From JBDHWG01 sp046328525 (lineage in GTDB: Bacteria; Chloroflexota; Anaerolineae; Epilineales; JAHCIE01): DNA of 64,000 nucleotides. The notes under the pieces are model-generated. The model searched no databases, had not been told where the DNA came from, and saw only the letters and a program-made list of their open reading frames with translations. The translations under genes and the position numbers were made by a program. Below, piece after piece: positions 40,226-48,626 of the stretch (position 1 is the stretch's first letter; the number at the start of each line of letters is the position of its first letter). The stretch is from contig JAXLWK010000003.1 of NCBI GenBank assembly GCA_046328525.1, positions 248,001 through 312,000 on the forward strand. The letters run 5' to 3'.

Positions 40226-41524
40226 GTGCCTCGCTCACTCGGCCTGATTCTCGTGGCCTATCTTCTGCTCGGGGCTGCCTACGCGGTCATCACGCCGCCG
40301 TGGCAAACGCCCGACGAACCTGCCCATTTCAACTACATCCGATCCATCGTCGAGACGGGGTCGCTGCCGGTGCTCCAGGCGGGCGACTACCAGGGCGCGC
40401 TGCTGGAAGACCTGAAGGTGCGCAAGTGGCAGCCGGATGCGGGCGTGGATACCCTGCGCTACGAGGGCCACCAGCCGCCGCTGTTCTACGTCGCCGCCGC
40501 GCCGCTGTACGCCCTGGCGCGCGGGCGGCTCGACACGCGCGGCGTCGTGGTGGCGCTGCGCCTCCTGTCGGTGCTGCTCGGCGCGGCCGTCGTCTACCTG
40601 GCCTACGTCATCGCGCGGCGGGCGCTGCCGGAGCTGCCTACCCTGGCCCTGGTCGCCGCCGGCCTGGTCGCCTTCCTCCCGATGCGCCTCGCCATCACCG
40701 CCGCCGTCAACAACGACACCCTGGCCGAGCTGATCCTCGCGGCGATTCTGCTGCTGAGTCTTGGCCGTCTGCTGGGGCGCGCCCCCCAGCGGCGCTTCGT
40801 CGTCGCCGGCGCTCTGCTCGTCGGTCTCGCCTTGCTCACCAAGACGACAATCTACCTGCCGGCCGTCGCGCTGCCCGCCGCCGCCGAGCTGGGCGGGTGG
40901 TGGCGGCGCAACCGCTTTGGCCTCGGCGCGGCCATCGGGACACTGGCGATGCTCTACTTTGGGGCGCTGCTCGTGTCGGCGTGGTGGTTCCTGCGCAACA
41001 TGGAAGTCTACGGCGCGGGCGACCCGTTTGGCTGGACGCGCCACGACACGATTGTCTTCGGCGAGCAGCTCCGCACGAGCCAGTACCTGGCTCAAACCGG
41101 TCTGCTGCGCGGGCTACGCGAGGGCGTCTGGACGGTGTTCCAGAGCTTCTGGGGCATCTTCGGCTGGATGGGCGCGCCCTACCCGGCCGGCGTCTACTGG
41201 CTCCTCGCCGGCCTGACGGCGCTTGCCGCCATCGGCCTGGCCCTGCTCATCGTCAGCCGCCGTCGGCCGCGGCCGGCGCTGTGGCTGCTGGTCGTCCCGA
41301 TCGTGTGCGCCCTGGCGGGGCTGGTCGGCTACAACCTGAAATTCGTCCAGTTCCAGGGCCGCTACCTGTTCTCGTCCCTGACGCCCATCGCCATCTTCTT
41401 CGCGCTGGGTCTGCGCGAGGTCGGGGCGCGCGAGCACGAGCGCGTGCTGGCGGCCCTGACGATCATTGCGGTCTTCGTTCTCGCGCTGTTCGGGCTGTGG
41501 TACGTGATTCGGCCTGGCCTCTAG
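40226..41524 (+). CDS. DUF2142-like polytopic membrane protein (GT-C-like)
   Basis: A 432-residue integral membrane protein with about ten hydrophobic helices. The large first loop contains TPPWQTPDEPAHFNYIRSIV (about 27-46), the hallmark of DUF2142 proteins and reminiscent of GT-C glycosyltransferases (catalytic DE near the first loop). GHQPPLFYVAAAPLYALAR follows. Such proteins are thought to glycosylate surface polymers from lipid-linked sugars, but this is inference. GTG start without a strong ribosome site. The next gene starts 12 bases downstream. Confidence 0.85.
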   Translation: MPRSLGLILVAYLLLGAAYAVITPPWQTPDEPAHFNYIRSIVETGSLPVLQAGDYQGALLEDLKVRKWQPDAGVDTLRYEGHQPPLFYVAAAPLYALARGRLDTRGVVVALRLLSVLLGAAVVYLAYVIARRALPELPTLALVAAGLVAFLPMRLAITAAVNNDTLAELILAAILLLSLGRLLGRAPQRRFVVAGALLVGLALLTKTTIYLPAVALPAAAELGGWWRRNRFGLGAAIGTLAMLYFGALLVSAWWFLRNMEVYGAGDPFGWTRHDTIVFGEQLRTSQYLAQTGLLRGLREGVWTVFQSFWGIFGWMGAPYPAGVYWLLAGLTALAAIGLALLIVSRRRPRPALWLLVVPIVCALAGLVGYNLKFVQFQGRYLFSSLTPIAIFFALGLREVGAREHERVLAALTIIAVFVLALFGLWYVIRPGL

Positions 41525-41536
41525 AAAGGGGTAGCC

Positions 41537-41908
41537 ATGAGTTTCCTGCGCAAGCTGTTCGGCGCCAAGCCGCCGCCGCCGGATGAGGGCATCTACTTCT
41601 ACGTTCGATGCAACAACTGCGGCCGCATTGTGCGCGTGCGTGTCAACCGCCAGAATGACCTCCAGCCGGACTGGGACACGGGCGGGTACACGCTGAGCAA
41701 AGAAATGATGGACGACAAGTGCTTCCGTCTGATGCGCGCGGAGGTGACGTTCGACGCAAATTACACGATCCTGAGCCAGGAGGCGCAGGGCGGGACATTC
41801 GTCCCGGCGGCCGACTACGAGGCGCAGCAGGAAGCGCGCCGCGCCGCTGCCGCCGCGCCACCGCCTCAGCCTCCCTCGCCCGCCGCGAACGAAGAGGAAA
41901 CCCCATGA
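41537..41908 (+). CDS. Small Cys-containing protein with Pro-rich tail
   Basis: A 123-residue protein. It has a conserved-looking core YFYVRCNNCGRIVRVRVNRQ (about 22-41; one CxxC) and a third Cys in MDDKCFRLMRAEVTFDANYT. The tail is Ala/Pro-rich. It may bind one metal ion with three Cys plus another residue. RBS AAAGGGG precedes the ATG. The stop overlaps the penicillin acylase ATG by 4 bases, so the two proteins are made together. Not recognised further. Confidence 0.7.
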   Translation: MSFLRKLFGAKPPPPDEGIYFYVRCNNCGRIVRVRVNRQNDLQPDWDTGGYTLSKEMMDDKCFRLMRAEVTFDANYTILSQEAQGGTFVPAADYEAQQEARRAAAAAPPPQPPSPAANEEETP

Positions 41909-44310
41909 AACGCTGGGGCCGCCTGTTGGCCTACACTCTCCTGGGCATCTTTGCCGTCGTTGTCGTCGCCGTGGGTGTAGCGACATGGTGGTTTGCCTTG
42001 CGCCCGCTGCCGCCGACCCAGGGGGCGCTCCGCGTGCCCGGCCTATCGGCCGAGGTGACGGTCTACCGCGACAACTGGGGCATCCCCCACATCTTCGCCC
42101 AGAACGCGCGCGACTTGACGCTGGCCCAGGGCTATGTCCAGGCCAGCGACCGGCTGTGGCAAATGGAGATGCAGCGGCGGACGGGCCACGGGCGGCTCAG
42201 CGAGATCCTGGGCGACGCCACGCTCAGCACCGACCGTTTCCTGCGCAATCTGGGCGTGACCCAGGCGGCGCAGCGCGACCTGGACAGGATGGACCCGACG
42301 ACGCGGGACTATCTCGACGCCTACACCCAGGGCGTCAATGACTACATGGACTCGCACCAGGGCAATCTACCCCTAGAGTTCACGATCCTGGGCGTCAAGC
42401 CAGAGCCGTGGCAGCCGGTGGATAGCCTGGTATGGGGCAAGATGATCGCGTGGGACCTGGGCAGCAACTGGGAGACGGAGCTGCTGCGCGCGCGCATCGT
42501 CGGCCTGCTGGGCGAGGATGCCGCGCGCTCGCTCATGCCGTCGTATCAGACCGGCGCCCCGCTGATCGTCCCGGAGCGCGTCAAGGCCTACCAGGACCTG
42601 GGCAGCCCGGACATTGCGAGCGTAAGCGCCAATCTCGCGCCGTTCCTGGCCGGGGTGAAGGACGGCCTCGGCAGCAATGATTGGGTCGTGAGCGGCGCCA
42701 AGACGGCCAGCGGCAAGCCGCTGCTGGCCGACGATCCCCACCTGAGCATCCGCCTGCCGTCGGTCTGGTGGGAAGTCGGACTGCATGGGGGCGGCTTTGA
42801 TGTCGTCGGCGCGAGCCTCGTCGGCGTGCCCGGCGTCATTATCGGCCACAACAACCGCATCGCCTGGGGCGTGACGAACGTCGGCCCCGACGTGCAGGAC
42901 CTCTACATCGAACACGTGCGCGGCCTGGACGGCGACCGGCCGGAATACGAGTACCAGGGCCAGTGGCTGCCGATGGATGTGCGGCAGGAGGTCATCAAGG
43001 TCAAGGGCAAGCCGGACGAGACGCTGCGCGTCGTCGGCACGCGCCACGGCCCGCTGCTCAACTACGTCGTGTCCGGCCTGGATCAGCCGCTGGCGTTCCA
43101 GTGGACCGCCACGCGGGAGCCGAATGAGCTGTTCCGCGCCATGATCGGCATTGACCGCGCCCAGAACTTCGGCGAGTTCCGCGACGCCCTCCGCACGTTC
43201 GCGGTTCCGTCCCAGAACTTCGTCTACGCGGACGTGGACGGCAACATCGGCTATCAGATGCCCGGCCTGGTGCCCATTCGCGCCAAGGGCAACGGCCTCG
43301 TGCCGTCGCCGGGCTGGACGGGCGAGTATGAGTGGACGGGTTACATTCCGTTCGACGAGCTACCCACGGTCGTTAACCCGCCCCAGGGGTACATTGCGAC
43401 CGCGAACAACAAAGTGGTGGACGACAGCTACCCCTACTTCATCAGCGCCGAATGGAGCATGCCCTATCGCGCCGAGCGCATCAACGCGACGCTGGCGGCC
43501 GGCCAGAAGCTCACCGTGGACGACATGAAGGCGCTGCACGCCGACACCACGAGCCTGTTCAACCAGAAGCTGGCGCAGTCGCTCGCGCAGGTCCAGCCGT
43601 CGGGCTGGCTCCAGGAGCAGGCGCTGCGCGTCGTGCGCGACTGGGATGGGCGGGCCGACCCGGACAGCGCCGGGCAGGCGATTGTGGAGGCGACGTATGT
43701 CGAGCTGCTCCGTCAGGTGTTCGGCAAGGCCCTGCCGTCGAGCGTCTACAGCGACTACCTGGCCGAAAGCTCGATGCACCACATGGCGATGGATCGCTTG
43801 CTCGATGACCCCCAGAACATCTGGTGGGACGACAAGGGGACGTCGGAGCGCGAAACGCGGGACGCAATGCTCGCCCGGGCCTTCGGGCTGGCAGTAGATG
43901 GGTTAGGCAAGCGGTTCGGCGACGTGCCGACGGAGTGGAAGTGGGGGCGGCTGCACACCGCGACGTTCCAGCATCTCCCCCTGGGGCAGAGCGGCATCGG
44001 GCCGCTGGAGCGGCTGTTCAACCGGGGGCCGATCGCGGCGCGTGGCACGGGCACGACGGTCAACGCGGCGGGCTTCAACTACCGCCAGCCGTATGCCCTC
44101 TCCAGCCTGTCGTCGTACCGCCAGGTCATTGACCTGGCGAACCTGGACAACAGTGTCTCGATCCACACGACGGGCGAGTCCGGCCAGCTGCTCAGCCCGC
44201 ACTACGCCGACATGATGGAGACCTGGCAGAACGTCCAGTACCACCCGATGCGCTTCGGCGAAGCGGGGCTGAAGGCGGCGGGCGCCGAGGCCCTCACACT
44301 TCAGCCGTAA
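41905..44310 (+). CDS. Penicillin acylase family protein
   Basis: An 801-residue exported Ntn-hydrolase. N-terminal signal/anchor (about 1-30). The alpha-chain region contains VTVYRDNWGIPHIFAQNARD (about 51-70), a spacer, then the nucleophile Ser257 at GLGSNDWVVSGAKT; autocatalytic cleavage before this Ser would free the active N-terminus. The beta chain has ADDPHL, PGVIIGHNNRIAWGVTNVGP and FVYADVDGNIGYQMPG. Typical substrates are acyl-homoserine lactones or beta-lactams; the real substrate is unknown. It is translationally coupled to the upstream Cys protein. Confidence 0.92.
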   Translation: MKRWGRLLAYTLLGIFAVVVVAVGVATWWFALRPLPPTQGALRVPGLSAEVTVYRDNWGIPHIFAQNARDLTLAQGYVQASDRLWQMEMQRRTGHGRLSEILGDATLSTDRFLRNLGVTQAAQRDLDRMDPTTRDYLDAYTQGVNDYMDSHQGNLPLEFTILGVKPEPWQPVDSLVWGKMIAWDLGSNWETELLRARIVGLLGEDAARSLMPSYQTGAPLIVPERVKAYQDLGSPDIASVSANLAPFLAGVKDGLGSNDWVVSGAKTASGKPLLADDPHLSIRLPSVWWEVGLHGGGFDVVGASLVGVPGVIIGHNNRIAWGVTNVGPDVQDLYIEHVRGLDGDRPEYEYQGQWLPMDVRQEVIKVKGKPDETLRVVGTRHGPLLNYVVSGLDQPLAFQWTATREPNELFRAMIGIDRAQNFGEFRDALRTFAVPSQNFVYADVDGNIGYQMPGLVPIRAKGNGLVPSPGWTGEYEWTGYIPFDELPTVVNPPQGYIATANNKVVDDSYPYFISAEWSMPYRAERINATLAAGQKLTVDDMKALHADTTSLFNQKLAQSLAQVQPSGWLQEQALRVVRDWDGRADPDSAGQAIVEATYVELLRQVFGKALPSSVYSDYLAESSMHHMAMDRLLDDPQNIWWDDKGTSERETRDAMLARAFGLAVDGLGKRFGDVPTEWKWGRLHTATFQHLPLGQSGIGPLERLFNRGPIAARGTGTTVNAAGFNYRQPYALSSLSSYRQVIDLANLDNSVSIHTTGESGQLLSPHYADMMETWQNVQYHPMRFGEAGLKAAGAEALTLQP

Positions 44311-44311
44311 G

Positions 44312-45343
44312 CTACGTCCTGAAGTAGGGCAGCACCTCGCGGCCTAGCACTTCGATGGCTTCCAGCGGGTCTGGGCCGAGGGGCGGGCCAAAGCTCAGGT
44401 GTCGCGCGCCGGCGGCGACCAGGCCCTCTAGCCGCGGGATGAGGTCGCGGGCGGCGCCGACCAGGCCGATGCGCAGCATGTCATCGGTCACCATCGCCGC
44501 CGCTGCGTCGAGGTTGCCGTCGCGCTGCGCCAGGCGCTCGATCTCGTCGAAGTCGGCGTGGGTCAGCCCCAGGCGTTCCAGGATCAGCGGGCTAAGGGCG
44601 TGGCCGTAGTAGGCGATCTTGGCCTGGAGCGCGGCCCGCGCCGCCTGACGATCGGACGCGACGGAGCACCAGACGCACGCCGCTACGTCAATGTCCGCCA
44701 GGTTCCGGCCGGCCTCTTGCGCGCCCGCCCCAATATAGCCCATGACCTCGGTGTAATGCTCCGGCGGGAAGAGCAGCGGCAGCCCGCCGTCGGCCATCTC
44801 GCCGGTCAGCCGCAACATTCGCGCGCTCATCGCGCCGAGGTAGACAGGGATGCGGCGGCTCGGAAAGCGCAGGTACGCTTCTCGCGTCCAGCGGCCAAGC
44901 GCGACCGGCGGCAGGGACGATGGGCGGCGGCCGCCGTCGGGCAGAACATCCGCCGGCCGCTCGCCGCCCAGGAGGAGCGACAGGGCCGTCAGGGCATCGC
45001 GTGTCGCAGTCAGCGGGGCCGTCTGCTCGATGCCCACCCACGCCAGGAAATCGCCCGCGCCCGCGCCAAAGCCCAGGTTCGCGCGGCCGCCACTCAGCTC
45101 GTCGAGCGTCGCGGCGGCCATGGCGATCTCGGCGACGTGCTGCGTGTAGGGGTTGACGATGCACGTCCCCAACTCGATGCGCTGCGTGGCCGTGGCAAGC
45201 GCGCCTAGAACCGTCCAGGCGTGACGCCAGAAGAGATCGTGGCTGATCCAGAACTGGTCGAAGCCGGCCGCCTCTGCGGCGAGGGCCAGGCGCACGTAGT
45301 CGGCCGGCGGCAGGTCGTTGTTGAAGCGAAGCGAGAATCGCAT
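44312..45343 (-). CDS. LLM-class (F420/FMN) oxidoreductase
   Basis: A 343-residue luciferase-like monooxygenase fold protein. It starts MRFSLRFNNDLPPADYVRLA, with GFDQFWISHDLFWRHAWTVL (about 31-50) and GRANLGFGAGAGDFLAW (about 86-102), then IPVYLGAMSARMLRLTGEMA and the C-terminal GLVAAGARHLSFGPPLGPDP. This resembles F420-dependent mer-like reductases and oxidoreductases; cofactor F420 versus FMN cannot be settled from sequence. Convergent with the penicillin acylase gene, ending one base after its stop. Confidence 0.88.
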   Translation of the reverse strand: MRFSLRFNNDLPPADYVRLALAAEAAGFDQFWISHDLFWRHAWTVLGALATATQRIELGTCIVNPYTQHVAEIAMAAATLDELSGGRANLGFGAGAGDFLAWVGIEQTAPLTATRDALTALSLLLGGERPADVLPDGGRRPSSLPPVALGRWTREAYLRFPSRRIPVYLGAMSARMLRLTGEMADGGLPLLFPPEHYTEVMGYIGAGAQEAGRNLADIDVAACVWCSVASDRQAARAALQAKIAYYGHALSPLILERLGLTHADFDEIERLAQRDGNLDAAAAMVTDDMLRIGLVGAARDLIPRLEGLVAAGARHLSFGPPLGPDPLEAIEVLGREVLPYFRT

Positions 45344-45354
45344 GTGTCCCCGAC

Positions 45355-45384
45355 AAAGAAAGTCGGACAGGCTGGCTGTCCGAC
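45355..45384 (-). terminator. Rho-independent terminator of the Pro-rich operon
   Basis: A perfect 9-bp stem GTCGGACAG (45362-45370) with CTGTCCGAC (45376-45384), and on the minus strand a T-rich tract TTTCTTT (45355-45361). Located about 35 bases past the 45419 gene. Confidence 0.85.
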
Positions 45385-45418
45385 GGAGGGCGGCTTAAGG
45401 GTGGGCCAGGGCCAGGAG

Positions 45419-45745
45419 TTACTTGCCAGTCGAGGCCGGCTTGCCCCGTTTCGCCAGCCAGGCGAAGGGGGCGTCGGCGCCGCCCTTCTTCTTGCTTTTG
45501 GCCGGCTCGCTCGCCAGCTCCGGTGGCGATTGCAGGGTGCGGTACTCGACGCCGGGGAGGGGTGGCTCGGCCTGGGGGATGTTCGCCAGCACCGACTGGG
45601 GCGGCGGCTCGCGCTGGGGGAGATTCTTGGGAACCCCGGCGGAATCCAGAATATCGTCGTTCATGAGCTTGTCGGTGATTTCGGGCGTCATCCCTGGCGT
45701 GGGATGGATGGCGCCGCTTTGCGCGGAGTCGTTGTTCTCGGGCAT
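45419..45745 (-). CDS. Small Pro/Glu-rich hypothetical protein
   Basis: A 108-residue hydrophilic, disordered protein rich in Pro, Glu and Lys (for example NLPQREPPPQSVLANIPQAE), with a basic end (AKSKKKGGADAPFAWLAKRG). No domain. The ATG at 45745 has AAGGAC upstream; a longer frame is unlikely. Last gene of a three-gene minus-strand unit (47179 to 45419). Function unknown. Confidence 0.6.
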   Translation of the reverse strand: MPENNDSAQSGAIHPTPGMTPEITDKLMNDDILDSAGVPKNLPQREPPPQSVLANIPQAEPPLPGVEYRTLQSPPELASEPAKSKKKGGADAPFAWLAKRGKPASTGK

Positions 45746-45777
45746 GGGTCTTGTCCTTGCTAGGTGTGGCGCACCCT

Positions 45778-46611
45778 CTAGGGTTCGAGCAGGGCGGCCA
45801 TGAACTTGCGCCGCAGGTCGCTGTCTAGCATGAGCGTGACCCCGAGCATCACGACGCCGAGGAGCACGTACCACAGCGGATTCGTGCCGCTGGCCTCGGG
45901 CGGGCTTGACGCTATGATAGCCAGCGGGAAATTCTCCTCGTTGATACTCACCGTGGCGTTGTCGCCAATCTCAATCGCGTCCAGCGTCGTTCTCACGCCG
46001 TCGCGCCTGATCTCCGTCTGAGGCCGCGGCTCGACCGTGATGGCGCCACGATCCCCTATCTGGATTTCAACGCTCTGCTCGGTCTTGCCGACCACCACCC
46101 CAGACAGGCTCCGCAGGGGTACTGCGCCGGCGGACGGCGTGGCCGTGGCCGGGCCAGCGCCGACCGTGCCAGGTGGGGGCATTGGCCCGCCGGGCTGTTG
46201 TCCCCCCGGCGCCGCGCCGACGGTCGGCGCCCCGGCGGCTGGCTGCCCCCCGCCCGGCCCGACCGTCGCGCCGGGGGGCGCGGCCTGCGGCTGAGACGGC
46301 GGGAGTGTGGGCGGCGCACCGGGCCGCGCGCCAGGGGGCGCTGCGGGCGTGGCCGCTGCGGGAGCGCCGGGCGGATTGCCGCCGGGCGCCGTCGGCCGCG
46401 GGGGGATCGTCGCAATCTGGGCCGGGTTGGCCGGGCTGGCGGGCCGGATCGTCGGCGGCAGCCCGCCGGGTGGGCCCTGGGCCGCCGGTTCCTCGGCCAC
46501 GGACGCTTCCGTAACGGCGGCAGACCACGCCGGCCACATCAAGCCGACGGCGGCCAACACGAGCCCGGCCACGAGCGCCAGGAGGACCAGCCGCCGCGCT
46601 AGAGAAGGCAC
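45778..46611 (-). CDS. Exported Pro/Gly-rich protein with DUF5666-like domain
   Basis: A 277-residue protein with a GTG start. N-terminal signal/anchor helix (about 8-30), a long Pro/Gly/Ala-rich segment (about 40-165), a small beta domain (about 168-233: SLSGVVVGKTEQSVEIQIGD, then VEPRPQTEIRRDG) that resembles DUF5666-type domains, and a C-terminal transmembrane helix (about 248-265). It is anchored at both ends with a periplasm/surface-exposed centre. Low-complexity DNA of the gene is strongly C-rich. Function unknown. 31 bases after the 46643 gene. Confidence 0.65.
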   Translation of the reverse strand: MPSLARRLVLLALVAGLVLAAVGLMWPAWSAAVTEASVAEEPAAQGPPGGLPPTIRPASPANPAQIATIPPRPTAPGGNPPGAPAAATPAAPPGARPGAPPTLPPSQPQAAPPGATVGPGGGQPAAGAPTVGAAPGGQQPGGPMPPPGTVGAGPATATPSAGAVPLRSLSGVVVGKTEQSVEIQIGDRGAITVEPRPQTEIRRDGVRTTLDAIEIGDNATVSINEENFPLAIIASSPPEASGTNPLWYVLLGVVMLGVTLMLDSDLRRKFMAALLEP

Positions 46612-46642
46612 CCCGGTCTCCGATACTGAGGTCGGCCGCCGC

Positions 46643-47179
46643 TCATTCTTCTTCGACAGGCGTCGCCGTCCGTGTGCGGCGCGTTCGGCCGGGCGCCGCC
46701 GGCGCCGTCCGCAGCTTGCGGCGCAAGTCGCTCACGTCTATGTCGGCGGCGACGCTCTCCAGCAGGCGGTCAATCTGGGTGCGGCGGCGCTCCAGGTCGG
46801 CGGGTAGGGCGCGCACGGCCATGCCCGCTTCGCGCTCCGCATCTACGTCGGCGGTCCAGGCGGCCACCAGGCCGGTCAGCTCATTGCGCAGCTTCGTCTG
46901 GTACTGGGCGCTGTACTTCGTCTTTACCTCTTCGAGCCGCTTCTGTGTGTCACGAATCAGTATATGATCGTCCGTGCTCAGCTCGCCCTGGCGGCGCTGA
47001 ACCTCCAGGGAGTGCCACAACACAGTTGAGATCGAGAGAATGGCATATGGCAGGTTCTCGATCGTGAGCAGGCGAACGTCGGCAAAGACGTGGGGGCCTT
47101 CCAGGTATTCTGGCAGCCTGTCCACCATGACTTGTAACATTCCGAGCATTACCGACGCATTGACGTTGCTAAATGGCAT
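46643..47179 (-). CDS. Hypothetical protein with helical C-terminal half
   Basis: About 178 residues. The N-terminal half has MPFSNVNASVMLGMLQVMVD and YLEGPHVFADVRLLTIENLP; the C-terminal half is a long charged helix/coiled coil (HILIRDTQKRLEEVKTKYSA, WTADVDAEREAGMAVRALPA) ending in an Arg/Glu tail. The ATG at 47179 is chosen because GGAGG lies 9 bases upstream; ATGs at 47206 and 47230 are in frame. First gene of the Pro-rich operon. No family recognised. Confidence 0.6.
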   Translation of the reverse strand: MPFSNVNASVMLGMLQVMVDRLPEYLEGPHVFADVRLLTIENLPYAILSISTVLWHSLEVQRRQGELSTDDHILIRDTQKRLEEVKTKYSAQYQTKLRNELTGLVAAWTADVDAEREAGMAVRALPADLERRRTQIDRLLESVAADIDVSDLRRKLRTAPAAPGRTRRTRTATPVEEE

Positions 47180-47262
47180 CCGCGCGATCCTCCACACGTC
47201 TATCATACCTGCGTTATGGGGGTGAGTCAAGCTTTTGAGGCGGGGCGAGGGACGGCCGTCGC

Positions 47263-47775
47263 CTACGGTTGGGCGGCGGCGGGTGGCGCGTGGCGTTCGT
47301 CTTCGCCGGGCGTCTCCCGCAGCAGGGCGATGGCGTGGGGCAGCACCGGCAGTATGACGGCCAGGCTCTCGCGCACGGCCTTCGGGCTACCCGGCAGGTT
47401 GATGATCAGGGTGCGGCCGCGGATACCGGCCACGGCGCGGGATAGCATGGCGTAGGGGGTCACGCGGAGCGAGGCGGCGCGCATGGCTTCGGTCAGGCCC
47501 GGCGCCTCGCGCTCGATGACCATGCGGGTGGCTTCGGGTGTGACGTCGGAGGGCGCAAAGCCGGTGCCGCCGGCCGTCAGGATCAGGTCCATGGTATGCC
47601 CGTCGGCCCAGGTGCACAGGATCTCTTCGATGTCCGGCTGGCTATCGCGGATGACGTGCGCCTGGATCACCTTGCCGCCGGCGTCGAGGATCATTGCCTG
47701 GATGGCCGGGCCGCTCTCGTCCTGCCGCTCGCCGCGCGCTCCCCGGGTGCTGATCGTCAGAATACCTGCCCGCAT
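47263..47775 (-). CDS. mog: MogA/MoaB-type molybdopterin adenylyltransferase
   Basis: A 170-residue MoCF-binding-fold enzyme that adenylates molybdopterin before metal insertion by MoeA. Signatures: AGILTISTRGARGERQDESG (about 3-22), MDLILTAGGTGFAPSDVTPE (about 62-81; GGTG plus DVTPE motif) and IRGRTLIINLPGSPKAVRES (about 123-142; NLPGSP). MogA and MoaB cannot be separated confidently by eye. It lies about 6.8 kb from moaA and 7.8 kb from moeA in the same molybdenum/tungsten region. Start ATG at 47775. Confidence 0.9.
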   Translation of the reverse strand: MRAGILTISTRGARGERQDESGPAIQAMILDAGGKVIQAHVIRDSQPDIEEILCTWADGHTMDLILTAGGTGFAPSDVTPEATRMVIEREAPGLTEAMRAASLRVTPYAMLSRAVAGIRGRTLIINLPGSPKAVRESLAVILPVLPHAIALLRETPGEDERHAPPAAAQP

Positions 47776-47858
47776 TGCCCCTCCGTCTGGCCCTGTGTCG
47801 TCACGCCCAGGCGCATTATAGGCGCTTCAGCACGCAGGGGCAAGCCTTGCGGTTTGAC

Positions 47859-47887
47859 TTGACGATGCGTGTGTCTTGCGGTATAGT
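47859..47887 (+). promoter_or_regulatory. Promoter of the RRM gene
   Basis: TTGACG (47859-47864), 17-bp spacer, TATAGT (47882-47887). The predicted leader of about 147 bases runs to the GTG at 48041. Confidence 0.7.
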
Positions 47888-47997
47888 TGCTGCTGTAGAG
47901 CGCTTTCGGAAGTTGGTCCCAGTCCCTGGCCGACTAGCCCTCGGTGCGGATACCTCGGCGGGTTCGGTGGTGGAATGGACACGCGGATCTACAGACT

Positions 47998-48030
47998 CTT
48001 TGGACCTGGGGAGCCGGAGCATCCCCAAAG
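47998..48030 (+). promoter_or_regulatory. Leader hairpin next to the RRM ribosome site
   Basis: CTTTGG (47998-48003) can pair with CCAAAG (48025-48030), and the loop contains GGGG that could alternatively pair with CCCC (48023-48026). The 3' arm overlaps AAAGGA (48027-48032), the only plausible ribosome site of the RRM gene, so translation could be held back by folding, for example until low temperature or protein binding. Confidence 0.5.
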
Positions 48031-48040
48031 GATGTGCATC

Positions 48041-48337
48041 GTGGGCAAGAAACTCTATGTAGGCAACCTGGCGTACCGCACCACCGAGGATCAACTACGC
48101 GATCTCTTCGGCCAGGCTGGCAGCGTTCTCGATGTGTACCTGCCGGTGGATCGCGAGACGGGCCGCGTGCGCGGGTTCGGGTTCGTCGAAATGTCGACGG
48201 ACGCTGAAGCGGCCGAGGCCATTCGTCAGTTCGACGGCTACACCCTGGACAACCGCCAGATCCGGGTCAACGAGGCGCAGGCCCGACAAGGCCCACCGGA
48301 GGGCGCTAAAGGCAAGTCGCGCGGTCCGCGCTACTAA
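48041..48337 (+). CDS. RNA-recognition-motif (RRM) protein
   Basis: A 98-residue single-RRM protein like the cyanobacterial cold-inducible Rbp proteins. RNP2 is KLYVGNLA (about 4-11) and RNP1 is RGFGFVEM (about 43-50); the tail QGPPEGAKGKSRGPRY is Gly/Arg-rich. The GTG at 48041 (VGKKLYVGNL) is preferred to an ATG at 48032 because only GTG sits 8 bases from AAAGGA. It has its own promoter and a long structured leader. Probable RNA chaperone. Not a molybdenum gene. Confidence 0.9.
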   Translation: MGKKLYVGNLAYRTTEDQLRDLFGQAGSVLDVYLPVDRETGRVRGFGFVEMSTDAEAAEAIRQFDGYTLDNRQIRVNEAQARQGPPEGAKGKSRGPRY

Positions 48338-48340
48338 AGC

Positions 48341-48449
48341 GGCCTGTTACCCGGGAAGTGGTCAGAACGTAGTAGACTTTAGTCGTTTCCCAGGCCGCCA
48401 AACGACTGAAGTCGTTACTACAAAACGCGCTTTTCCCGGGTAACAGACC
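48341..48449. repeat. Nested inverted-repeat (MITE-like) element
   Basis: Outer arms TGTTACCCGGGAA (48345-48357) and TTCCCGGGTAACA (48433-48445) are perfect 13-bp inverted repeats, extended by flanking GG-CTG/CAG-CC. Inside lies the 53-bp GTAGTAgACTTTAGTCGTTT/AACGACTGAAGTCGTTACTA element (48369-48421), also found at 10743-10797. About 100 bp overall, no gene, 3 bases after the RRM stop. It may also serve as its terminator. Confidence 0.8.
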
Positions 48450-48565
48450 ATTAGCGCCACGCCCAGCTTCTCCGACGACATCTGAATAGCGTAACGAAGC
48501 CCTGGCCGAGCGACACAGCGCTCCGGCCAGGGCTTCTTCTTGCCGATCCACCCCCGCTTTTAGAC

Positions 48566-48606
48566 TTGACAACCACCGCCAGGCTTGTACACTTGTATCC
48601 ATACAA
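48566..48606 (+). promoter_or_regulatory. Promoter and palindromic operator of the GntR-type gene
   Basis: TTGACA (48566-48571), 16-bp spacer, TACACT (48588-48593). Overlapping its downstream edge is a perfect palindrome TTGTAT-CC-ATACAA (48593-48606), the layout of a GntR-family autoregulatory operator. The transcript would start near 48600. Confidence 0.75.
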
Positions 48607-48626
48607 AATGGTCAGGTGACAGGACT

